Origin: Alentia gelatinosa
Lineage: Eukaryota; Annelida; Polychaeta; Phyllodocida; Polynoidae
Direction: 5' to 3'
Assembly (NCBI GenBank): GCA_950022655.1
Contig: OX465581.1
Coordinates: forward strand, 29,235,300 to 29,299,299
Length of the DNA stretch: 64,000 nucleotides
Part shown: one piece after another, positions 38,421-50,500 of the stretch
Layout of the letters: the number at the start of each line of letters is the position of its first letter
How positions within the stretch are numbered: position 1 is the first letter of the stretch
Program-made: the position numbers and the translations under genes
The notes under the pieces: generated by a model
Database searches by the model: none
What the model was told of the DNA's origin: nothing
Seen by the model: the letters and a program-made list of their open reading frames with translations, nothing else

Positions 38421-41400
38421 TCGCTAACCGTTTCGGCGGCGGTGCTAGCATCGTGTAGGTTGTACTGTTCATGAGCCTAGCTCATTGCCTAGCAGTAATA
38501 GGCGCTAGGGTTTTCCTGGTTCAAGGAAGTCTGTAAGGGACAGATAGATACTGTTACCCTATTTCGGAAATGAAACAATGACACCCTTTGCAGCGTCATT
38601 TGATTCAACAGAAAACCCCCAAACGACAGTCTATGTTAGAAAGAGACGATGTGCCATGTTGACATTTTCTAAGATTCTAACATGTTACCTTTATTTCATA
38701 TACTACCAGAGCATCATCGTTCTTCAGAAAATTGAAGTTTCACTAATTTGTAGATTATACATTTACAGATTCTTTGGGGGAATATGAATGTACCATTCAG
38801 ATCTATCTTCGGAGTACAGTCACGCATATTGCTGTCTTATAAGATGTATGAATAGATCCATGCTGCCGAAAACAAATGCCATGTGCTCAAATCCTGTTAC
38901 AAATAAGAACGATGAAAAAAGGACCTGGTTGAATGCAACGTCGAATCTGAAAAATGCCACTGGATCCGTTTCACTGTGATCTTCAACATCTTAGCCTGTG
39001 AGGATAACCCGAGGATCATCGACCGCCCGTAACCTGATGGCGCAAGCACGGGCGGCATTGCAATGCAGGATCAGGATCTCTTGTCTAATTACGAAGCTTC
39101 CACAGGAACCTGATACTCTGTGAGACCAATTACCAGTCAGATTGGCCATTTCCTAGTACATTGCTTATTCAGCACTTAGCTGCAGTCTGGTGAAGGAGCA
39201 GGTGTGGAAGGACTGCTACTGGTACTTTAGAGGTTTTGTTGGTGTGATACAGCAGTAACACGTCTATGATAGGTTGTGAAAGTTCACTTCCTGTTTTTAA
39301 TGATCCACTACACAAAACGTGTAATATTCAATGGATTTCCAAATGACTCATATCTGCGCGATGAACAGTAATGGAAGACAGGAAAATTCAGCTGACTTGT
39401 CATATCATTTAACATGGACTGTAAGACAAAATTGTTATTACCAATTCTAGTACTCTATACGGAGTAAAACTGCATGGCAGGGTTTTAACGAAGCAATAGT
39501 CTAAATGTATAGGAATACCAATGAATATATAGAACAACACTATAATTCATCATGAACAATGGGGAGTCAAGCTTATATTTTATTGCAGGATTGAGTGAAA
39601 TAGACCTTATTATGCTGACTAGCAGGGAAGGCGTATTGGATATGAATTCCAAACTCCAAATTAGAGAGTTTATGATACCTAGAAAAAGTTACAAATAACA
39701 TATTTGATCGGATAGATTTCACTCCAAAACATTTAAACATACATGTAATTGGCTCGTTGCTATCGTGAAGGCACAAGTCTATATGATCTATGATAAATTT
39801 ATCACAACTATTACAACCTTTTTTCTTAATCGTTTTTTTTTTCTAATGAATGAAAATCATATCAACTTAAAGGTTGTGTGATACTGATGATAACATCATT
39901 TATGAATAATGAATAAAAAATAATACACAATGCCCAAAACATTTTGCCAAGCATGTAAAATCCTTTTAATGGGCGAAGGAGAACAATAAAATATTTCCTA
40001 ATTTCTCAGCAGAAAGCCGCATGCATATAACTAAGGATACTTTGCTCGCCACTCTATTTGATACGTTGATGGGAACGTCTTGATAGTTATTTTATCTGAG
40101 AGAATATCATAGCGCAATATTGCCTATATGTGGTAGGTAGAAATCTACAGCACAATCTACCGATAAAGAAATACAGATTTTGTAAGCCTACAACCGTGGA
40201 CAAACAAAAACTATCCCTATTAATTAATAAATTAATCGAGAATTGTTGTATTTCATCACGGTGATCACTGCATAATAAATACATTAAATCCCCTCTAAAT
40301 AGCTATATCACGTGAGTACATTTCCAATTTATTTCATTGTTTTTTCCCCTTTGTATTCAGTCAATCTATCAACACGCACGGGAGATACACGTTTAAGACC
40401 TAATAAATCCATTTAGAACATCCTTTATGCTCTGGTATGCTTTGACCAAACATCAGTCTCAAAACCCAGATTCACTCGATATAAAACACATACATTCCTT
40501 CAGTCTATGGAAAACAAACCCTTTGCTCGACAATCGGTGCATGTGATTAACTACGTGGTCTTTGTGTTTGTGCCCAACATACACACCCATGTCTAGATCC
40601 CTACATAAAGTCGATCAGCCTGGACCAGTGTTTGCATCGAACAATAGCCTGCCCTACTTTCAAATAGAAAACTCAGCTGTTGAGAGTTCTTATCGACCGA
40701 CCAATGATGGTGATGCTGTGGTCCCTACAGGCCATGTTCCTTTCTCATTTTGTGTGTGTTACATACAAGAAATAATGAATGACGTTTATCTAATGGCATT
40801 GGTCTTCCTGGGTGGTTCCGATATCAACCCACAACGGAAATAAAGGAGGTTGGCCGGGCGAATACACTGGCCACCTGTGCGGCACACGTACTCGGTATTA
40901 TCAGAGGGAAATGAGATGGTAAAGGCCGGCAGAGCTGTTCGCTTCGAATGCGGAGGCGGAATTATACATGGACTCTTCGTTAGAAGGACGCTTGGGGATA
41001 GGGATAATCCCGCTTAGCAGTGGCGGAGGTGCAACAGATAAGGTGATAACAATGTAGGACCATTCATTAAGCAAATCCTCGTCACATGGCAGTGGATTAA
41101 CAACAGGTAGTATGAGAATGAGATTCCTCTGGAGTGGCCGCCTCTCAACATTGGCTTCGTCAGGCGCCGCTGAATTACCACTAACAAATACGGTGGGAGG
41201 GAGGAGGAGATGTGATTAACGCATTTTAGATCTAACTCAACGTGATTAGATGCGGTGCTGCTTAATTCAACGGCCGAAGAAAACACAAATTGACGATCGC
41301 AGCCATCAGGACTCATTAGGCCGGGGCGGTGACGACCTTGAGGAGGTGACGTCAGGTCTGGTGGGAGCGCCCGGAGGAGGTGGTGCGTGAGCGGGGCAGG

Positions 41401-43133
41401 TTATCGATTTTAACCAAACAATACGTGGAGAGATCGACGACCGTGCCATCAATCAAAGTTTTGGTACCTTTCCAACTCTCCCACTAAGGTCTCTTTTCCC
41501 CCAGCACAAGACCCCGCAATTCACTGTTTCTTTTAGGGTCAATTAGTGTACTGAATGGCATAATCATTCACGCTAAAGGACTTTGTGTTTGTGGGGTGAA
41601 CTGTATCATTAAGATTCTAGGAGTCTGCAGCAAACTTTCTATTCCATTTTTCTGATATGTTTCTATAGACTTTACTCGGCTCTCTACGCGTCGTTCTATG
41701 CGATCTCTTCTTCGTGAGCAGCTGACCACTGGACCTGCTCCTCCACGTGAGCTTCTCACCATCAGCTTCTAATGCTCTTACACCAGTCTACGTGTATGGA
41801 TCTAAAACCCAGGTTTTCTCGCATACCAGTGTATTTGTAGACTTTCTTTCACTAAGAACCTTCTTGGATTGTTAATATGCCATCTATGTTTTTCCAGGAC
41901 TAGCTCTCAAGATGGATTCTCGCGGGTATGCCCGTAATGGTCGTTCACGCTACATGTAGCCTGACCGTAAGAGCCTCGTTCCAATTTGGTACCTGGTTTC
42001 TTTAGCTCATTAAACTGTATTGTACCAGTTCTTTCCAGTTTCCCTCGAATGGTGGGTCATTAAGGCTTCCTTGTTTCATAATGAGCCAAATTTATAATTT
42101 GAACTCATCTACGGCTTGGATTGCAGGAGGAATATGATGTAGTATTAACGGTTGAGATGTTCATTTTTCTCATGCCTATTAATAATTAAACTAATCGATT
42201 CATATTCTTGCTCATCAAGCTGTCAGCCAACAGATTAAACGGATCGAAATCTTGAATTACAATCCTGAATTCCAAATGATTCAGAATCTGTAAACAGGTA
42301 CTGAATCTATAATAAGTATACATTTAATTTAAAACATTGGTGTTCTTATCTCATGTGTTATAAATAAGAATATCAAACCCCGATATAAGAACGAATTCAC
42401 GAATACTGGGGTGTGGCAGCAGCAATATGAATTTGTCAGATGTGTCAGTAGACTAGACAACCGTGCCTGTTTCACTATGTAAAACTTCCCTGAGACCTGG
42501 GTCCCAACAGCTTATTCTAACCGCCTCAGCCACCTGGCCCGCCTCCCGAGACCAGCTGTGGGCCGGCTCAATCACAACAGCGCCGGCCAGCCTATGGCTT
42601 TTAAACAATAAAAGAGGTCGGCTGCAGCCTTTGCCAAGGTCATTATCCCTGGTGGGCCCGCCACTAAGGACGCATGATGAAAGGCCCCGCCATAACAGAC
42701 AGGGGGTAGGTTGGAAGGGTTGCGGGAGAGCAGGAGGGCTTCTCAGTTATCGTCTGACCCGATAGGGCCCTCTGAAACTGGCACCCAAGAGCGGCCAGCA
42801 TTAAGGTCGGTTGATACTGCATGGATACTGCCCAATTGGGAACTACGTGTCGGTCTGCCATCAAAGATTCCGATTCCCATTATGCTAGATGAGGAAGAAT
42901 TTGACATGGATGGTTGCTAGTTTAATTTCAAATATAAGTTTACTATATAGTATACCCATGCCGTATATACTGTAAATACGCACCGTTTCGGTATATGACG
43001 TAAAAATACTGTACGGACCAGTGGTCCAACACCAAAATACAGACTATCTACCCATACACATTTATTAAAATTTTGGTTGATCAGAAAAATGAAATTGATT
43101 TTTTTTTTAAATTCGGGTATCTAGTAAATATAT
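38421..43133. other. Non-coding stretch
   Basis: AT-rich with a GC-richer patch at 42,490-42,830 (open on both strands, no domain) and a small one at 41,280-41,400. No gene is supported. Confidence 0.45.
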
Positions 43134-43273
43134 AACGTCCAACCATGCTTGTAGAAGTCACAGAACTCGATGCTAATTTACCGTTTGTACGGAACTCGGT
43201 GTAAACGCCTCGATCCGTACAAACCGTAAATTAGCAGCTCGTTCTGTGACTTGTACAGCATGGTCAGGACGTT
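43134..43273. mobile_element. 140-bp foldback (MITE-like hairpin)
   Basis: Two arms of about 60 nt are near-perfect reverse complements: left AACGTCCAACCATGCTTGTA through CCGTTTGTACGGA, right TCCGTACAAACCG through AGCATGGTCAGGACGTT. The loop is about 20 nt. The flanks are TATATA on both sides, a possible but not exact duplication. Confidence 0.85.
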
Positions 43274-43604
43274 CTATATAAGTACACTGTATATTGCAAA
43301 CATAGAATAACCGCAGACATGTTTATTATGAAGTTATCGAAAGAATTAAATGCGATCAGATCCCAATGACCACCATCATGAATGTGAAAAATGAATTCAA
43401 TCGTAACTGAGTCTGATTCTAGGATCCTGATCCTCATGCAACAAGAGATTATGGCTAGAGTAAACGACACTATGGGTTGAGTGATTCAAATGATCACCTA
43501 TCAAGTAGCTGAGAACTAAGTATGTATCACGGATGGAAATTATATGATTGAATGAGTCGAATTACCATTCACCAATAAAAGTACATTTATAAAACAGTAT
43601 ACCT

Positions 43605-44027
43605 ATTGAATGAGTCAAATGACCATTTAAAAATACTAAGTCATCGCAGTTATTTTGATTATGATGAGACCACTTACTATACTGGGTAATGTTAATTGTC
43701 TGTGTAATGTCCTGTATTTTGAGTTTCCATTGTATTGTCCTGTGTTATCCATGTTCTTCAGCTGATAAACATTCTTAGACATGTACTTCTTTAAACAAGC
43801 TTTTCTTATGATAATTGTACAGAGTCAAATGACCTGTAAATAAATAATTAAAATTTGGTAATATTGTATCCCTATTGGGTATATGTAGCTGAAAAATGAA
43901 CACTATGTCCACACCTGTATGACTTGTATGCCTAACGCACTGTTTGGATGGTGCAAGGAAGAACGTCCACTTGGATGATTGTACTTTATCCACTTTTTTC
44001 ATGAATAAAAAAGAAAAGAAAAAAAGG
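43605..44027 (+). mobile_element. A-tailed retroposon copy 1
   Basis: Ordered landmarks are GAGTCAAATGACC (43,612 and 43,822), a TGTCCTG-rich stretch (about 43,708-43,745), then GGAAGAACGTCC and GATTGTACT, ending in an A-rich tail at 44,006-44,027. The same landmarks in the same order and strand occur at 48,245-48,590, so these are two copies of one family. No protein remains. The family is not recognised. Confidence 0.55.
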
Positions 44028-47000
44028 AACCGGCCCAAGTAGACAATAGATGTACACATGTTTTATGCAGTAACCACGTGGTTATTACCAAACGTGGCCG
44101 TGGTAACTCACATTTTCTTAATATGTGGATGATTATAGTGTGTTTCTATTCACTTTGCTGAGATAGTTGTTTGCTGTTGTTCATTCCTGTTTTCGATCAT
44201 GATCAAAATTAGTCCACTGTTAATCACGGGCGAGAACTACTACGGTCGAAATCCAGTAGCGGACCACCCTGGTAAAAGCGCACCACTCCGCAACACAGTA
44301 CCACCTTCCTTGATAGAGATGGTGGCGCGCAGAGCGGGCTTCTATTGCACGAACAATTAAACCAAGCACGTATTCCCATCTAGGTATATTCGTCCATTTT
44401 CATATACATTAGCCACTCTTACCATAACAAATCAAATATCCCATCGCCACACCAGTATGCTATATCTGCTTCAGCTGAGGAAGTCACCCTTTAAAGTATA
44501 TTGTGCATAACTTTGCCACTCTTATCGATGCTTTTATGACTTGAGGGGGGAAGGCATGGGGACTTGGCGAGCCTGAGCTACTCAATAGGTGGCACCACTT
44601 GCAATACCGTTATTGTGTTGACTACAGTGCTACCCCGTGTCAAGTGTTCTTAATGAATAAACAGAGGCTCCAGGAAGATAAAACACTGGCCAATAGAACT
44701 GCAATGGAGACATATATTTGGGTCGACTACTTTTCTCAGATGATTTCAGCGGAACATCATTCCATTGATAGGACGGATATAATGTTTCTCCTATGACGAT
44801 CTAGGTGCCACCTGGTATCAAAAAAGAAAAGTGCCAGAGATACGTTCCCTAGTAGGAACGTAATGAATCATATTCAAGCATTAACTAGCAGCAATATACA
44901 TGCACCTCCTGTTTTCTTTATCTCTGACCCATTTCCTTAACCCATCCATTCACTAATTTTCTAAACTTTTCCCTCTCATCTTTTCAAATCCAATCGTTGA
45001 ATCATTACTAGGCTAGGGAAGTTGCTGGAATTCTCAGCGCGAGTTGTTAGCGTCGGCCAGTGAAATATATGTTATATCAATATATGCCAAGTGTTCGAAA
45101 GTCTAGAGTACCGCAGTAGTAGTGCATTCTGCACTAGGTGTATATATACCCAGTGCGCTGGTACCCAAACTGACGATTTGTCTAGTGAATCTGTTAAACC
45201 GGCTGAACGAAGTATGCCCCTTAACCGAACGCTTGCCTTTACATGATTCTGTTTTCAGTATCGTCTGTGCGAAAATTCCAGCAACGTTATTAATCACAAA
45301 GACTCCTAAAGAAAAGCATAACTGAAATCTAAGAAATCTACATCAATAAGTTAAGACCAAGATATTATGACTAGGAATGACTCGAACATTTGGACATAAA
45401 ATTCGATCTAAATCATATGCAATAGGCAAATACTAGACCCGATGGCTGTAAATATTCTCCTCCGTGCCATAGGGCGTATCTTCCCGTATCCCCATCTAGG
45501 TATGGGGGTCCGGCTTGATCCGGCAAAATAGTTTTCCCTTTCTATTTGCAAGTCGAATCTGAATACAAGACCTGGCGTAGAAAGTACTGTGTAAATACCG
45601 TGATCAAAACATTAAGTGATGTAATGCATGGAGGCATGAGAGAGCATTACAGGTTAGCGCCTGTGATCAAGTACAGTGGGTGGGGAGGTCAAAGGTGGGG
45701 GTGTCATTTCCATGGCAGTGTTTGTTATCTTAGTGAATGAGAAATATATACATGTACAGGACAAAGTCCATGAAACTTAGAAACGTTCCAGGCTAAAGGT
45801 CAATGCTTACGATTGTTGGTTATTGGTATCAAGCTGTTAAATCATGTCAAGTTTTAGAACAAAGACAATAATAAAACACCTGATTCAACATCTCATTGAT
45901 GTATACAATATAACCCTGTAAATTACTAAAACATTTCGGAATACTCGATATAACAGACATTTCGGAATACAAACCGAGGACAGTCCTTTATGTATAGCCA
46001 TGCACAATCATGGTGTCGTTTTGAATACACCACCGGACAGAAAAAACATATATTTATTAAGGGTAACAGTTGGAAGTAGTTGTTACGGCACATGCAAATC
46101 ACGGTGGAAGCCTTAATCTAACGTTTTACAGTAAGAACTGCATGTGGAAAGTATAGATTTAATCTATCAACTACAGAGAAGAAGGTATGAGGCCCAATCC
46201 TATTCCATTAACAACATTGTTGGAAATCCGTTGACAAAAGGTTATCTACTTCGATCAAAGTTCTGGCGATATTAAAAAAAACTTGTTTAGTCCTTTGATG
46301 AGTAAGTTTGAGTTACTGAATTAATAAGTGATCCTAATTCATGCCATACTAATGTGAGGAGGAAGAACCAAATTACCGATCAATGAGTCCAAATACACGT
46401 ATGGACACGGTATTAGGTCAAACTACATTTTACTGTGCATGAATATTGAAGATTAGACACCAATACATAAATGTCTTTTTTTTCTCTGCTTTTATATTGT
46501 GCGGATTGTTTATTGCTGTGAAAAAGTATATATCGGGAACTTGAATAGTAAAGATAACTTCTGGTGGAAAGGCTGGCCAATAACGAAGCTAAACCCAGGT
46601 CATTTCCCTCTCCCAAGCTACGTCAGACAATAGACTACTCACGTCAGCGAGCTGAGAGCGCTGCTTGTAGGACAAATCTGTCTGTTTGAAGTTCAAACAA
46701 AGCAAAAGTAACTCAAAATGAATCACAACTTAAGATTATTTACTCTAGGATAAAGCGAATGTAAATTTCTTGACGGATATGTCCTACTGCCCAAAGACTT
46801 CCATAATTAAACTAGGTGGGAAGTAATTTGGCTCTTACAAATGAAATGCACTTATTAATCTATGGGTGTAATTAATATTATAAGGATATGATCCCATGAT
46901 CCTGTGATATATATATTCTATGATCGGAATACCAATTCTATCACAAATCATAATGGTCAATCTCTTAATATAGCTAATAATTTGCTTTTTCGCCATATTC

Positions 47001-47479
47001 GCAATATAGCATTACACGATTCTTCATAGTATGCTTTAGCATACTTTATCAAAAATAGAAATTATCAAAAATAGATCTGCCATAGACCAAGTAGTAGAAC
47101 TATTTTCTATGCAATGACATCTTTGAAAATAATCGCTGGAAATATTAAAAAAATTCAAGCCGAAAAAAAATTAGCATCATAACAGTCGCCCTCGACCGTC
47201 CGCATTTAAAGAACATTAGCGGGTTAGATATTTAAACGAGGTACCACGGATTTCTTCTGACGAGGACATAGATATCCCAGCATCACCAACCACTCTAGGG
47301 TGATCGTAAGACTGGACTAGCAGTGTTAGTAAGGTAACATGACGATGACACAAACTATTTTGAAGCAACAAAACAATCAGAATCTAACATGAATACATCA
47401 CTGTGTTACAAACACAGTATGCTTTACTCGTCTCCGCTGAAATGAAAGCACCAATCAGAGATCAGTTAAAAGCACCTAC
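44028..47479. other. Region downstream of the last recognised sorting-nexin exon
   Basis: The C-terminal BAR exons would be expected here on the minus strand, but none was recognised. A short acceptor-led frame at about 47,411-47,450 (RRRVKHTVFVTQ, then stop) could splice in frame to exon L and end the protein, without family resemblance. Confidence 0.35.
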
Positions 47480-47569
47480 TGCGGCCTTCTTTGGGGGCTT
47501 AGCCTTGTCGAGCGCCTTGTTGGCTTCTTGGTAGTCAATAAGCAGGCACGTCCGTCGGTACAGCATCTC
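47480..47569 (-). CDS. SNX5/6/32-like: Sorting nexin exon L: BAR helix, last exon recognised
   Basis: 90 nt, acceptor CCTTCAG, predicted donor GTAGGT at 47,474-47,479. It encodes EMLYRRTCLLIDYQEANKAL then DKAKPPKKAA; LLYRR and NKALDKA are conserved in SNX5/6/32. If the donor is not used, the frame runs only VGAFN and stops, giving a truncated BAR domain. No downstream exon with the expected AAFRKNL-type helix was found down to 44 kb. Confidence 0.82.
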
Positions 47570-50500
47570 CTGAAGGAGACACGACATGAATTGATATACA
47601 AAAGAAATAGCAGCCGTCGTTAATCGAAAATATAAAATATAGAATTATATTTACATATAATATGTGAGTGTAACAAACTCCAGTCATTTTTCAAATGGAA
47701 ATTATTCATATCACCTACCTGCTGAAAGCTGTGATAGGTATACACTTAGCCTGATCTTCTGATGTTTATGTGGGTAGAGTAGGGGTGTTATTCAGATAGC
47801 CTTTGTAGTCTTCCTTTGATATATTACTGAGGTACATTTAATGATTTTTTTATGATAGAGTAACAGTTTGTTTCACCATTTCACTGACCTATGCCTTTTT
47901 TATATTACAGCTCTACTTTGCTGATATAAGTCCTGTCCTGTCCATTTACTCAGACCAGAGGGCCAGCCCAGACCATATTATACATAATCAAAACATATAT
48001 TTAAAATATACACTTAAATAATTTAAATTCCTAAAATTACTCATTATATTAGTAAAAAGAACTTGAATTCATAACAGTGAGAGAATATAAAGTATGAGGG
48101 TTGTTTTAACAACTTCTTGAATCAAAAAACGATTTAACAAAACAAACAAAACTAGTTCTTCTCAGACCGGAGATCATCACAAAACTATGAAACAGGAGTC
48201 ACATGATCCTCAATCATATGTGCTGCACCAATCAAACTCTTATACTTACCGGAGTCAAATGACCCAGTAAATGACTGATTATGATAAACTAGCACAAAAA
48301 GCGTGTATAAACTATGCTGATTAATAAATTAAACTGATCACCTATTAATTCATTATTACATGAACCATTGAGACTTATTATGACTTGCTAAAACTGTTGT
48401 GGTTCATGTTACCCAAGAGCAACCCTGACTTGTGCCGTCCTGTATATGTCCTGTCTATGTCCTGTTCGAGTCTTGTTTAGTCGTTTTTCTGTATATATGT
48501 TGCAAGACGACCCAAGGAAGAACGCCCTGGATAGGGTGATTGTACTGACTTTGATTGAAAATATAAAAAAAAACTAAAAAAGAAACAAGGAGCTCACCTT
48601 CACAGCGTCCGAGTACCTGCATGCCAGATCGATCTGGAATCCGAGCGTGTTTTCATCGTTTGTCACGTCCACATCGGCGCCATGCTACAAGCAGAGATTC
48701 ATTTTTTTTACAATATGATACTCACGATCACCAGCATATTCAGTGATTGACTTTATCTCATCTCGCCTAGTCTGTCTGTATTGTATTAGCAAACTAGCAT
48801 TATCATGGAGGTTCTAATGGACACCGGTATGTTCACTGATCTCCTCTCATTTATTTGTATTAATGATGACTACATTTTTTTCCGTAGACAATCGCCACCA
48901 TCATAATCCATGTTCATTTTAAATTACCACTATCAAAGAATACATGTCATCTTTGCCTTTAACACGTATCTTTGTTATTTCAATGTTTTAAGGATAGGGA
49001 AGTAATGATATATTCGACTGCAATATTTACAGCTGTACACCATGTTGCCATAAAGAATGATGAGGCGGTTTATATTCTAATATTTCAAACTGATTAGACT
49101 ACAATGTTTAAATATTCTTTATTAAATATTCTCTGATAAATCTAAACGTTGAACTTACCTTAGCATCGTCTAACGCTTCACTAAACCTTACTAGAATTCT
49201 GCAAGAGACAGAGAAAATATTTAAAATCACTTTATATTTTACTAATCTTTGTATATTTTCTAGATTGGGCCGTACAGAATATCGCATATGATCTTAATTT
49301 GATAAATTATTTTCACATATCAAAATATATGTCATCAGTTAGATATAAAGGGTTATCTTTATTTGCGACCGTATGTTTTTCCACAATGCTGAAAGATTCT
49401 CGGCCAGTCGAATTGTGCCCAAGTCCAGACCGGCTTAAAAGACAGGAGTTATGAAAGTGAATATGTGTGACACTGCACCTTTTACTTTCTGTTACTCCTA
49501 GCAGGTAGATGAAGGACATACTAATTCGACACTTTTAGCAATATCATGCAAATTATGAAAAATGTAACACTTACTTGTTTGCCTGAATATTACTTTCATC
49601 TTGGTATCCTCCGCCTAATTTCAGGGCTGTCGCTAAATGATCATATGCACATGCTACTCCTGAAATACAATTACATTTAATATAATTGTATACCATACTG
49701 ATTGAAATCAATAAAGAAATCTTACCCCAAAAAAACAACAACAAAAAATATGGTTACCATCGCAACGTCTTTGTATCCCTGACAGAAAAAATATATGTGA
49801 TGTATTTTGATAAGGCTATAACAAACGTGTAAGTACTTTATCCTAATGTTCTCTATTTTTTCTGGTGCTATCCAGATGCCACCTCTGAAATAGTGTTATA
49901 TTTATATAAAATAATTATAAAGTTACATAAAGAGATTAGTTATGCTGGTTCGACTGACTTACTTTGTTGTGAGTTTGTCATTTTGCTGAAGCTCTGGGAG
50001 TCAAAATGAAAAGGAAAAGAGTCTGATTACAAACTTGAATATGAGTTTAAACATTACAATTCCTTGAAAGTGTAGTTCTTAGTTAGACTACAAGCTTAGT
50101 CTATATATTATAGTAGTAAGTCATTTGGGTACATAAACCAAACATTTTAAACAATTGATAAGAAGTTTATATCATTAAATTGTTGAATATTTCGAGAAGA
50201 CTAGAGTGTATGATAGTGACTTAAATTCTTGTGTGGACTGGCATGTCCTCTACAAAACAGCAATACACCGATATTGATATTTTAAATCAGTGTCTGCTAC
50301 CTGACATTAAAGAATTCCTTTGACTGACAATAGACGTGTACTCGATAACATATTTTTATCTATAGACAATTGTATGCATTTTCCTGGGAGCCTCACCGTG
50401 GACACTCCTTTGACGGTATTGGAATACTGGTTGATTGAATCTCGCTCGCTTTGGAAGTAGTCGTCTATATCCTGTTTATAAAAAGCAAAATGAAGGACGA

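Noticed and set aside
44586..44814. Small inverted repeat AGGTGGCACC...GGTGCCACCT enclosing a short frame
   Set aside because: Ten matching bases is too short to call an element, and no target duplication or second copy was seen.
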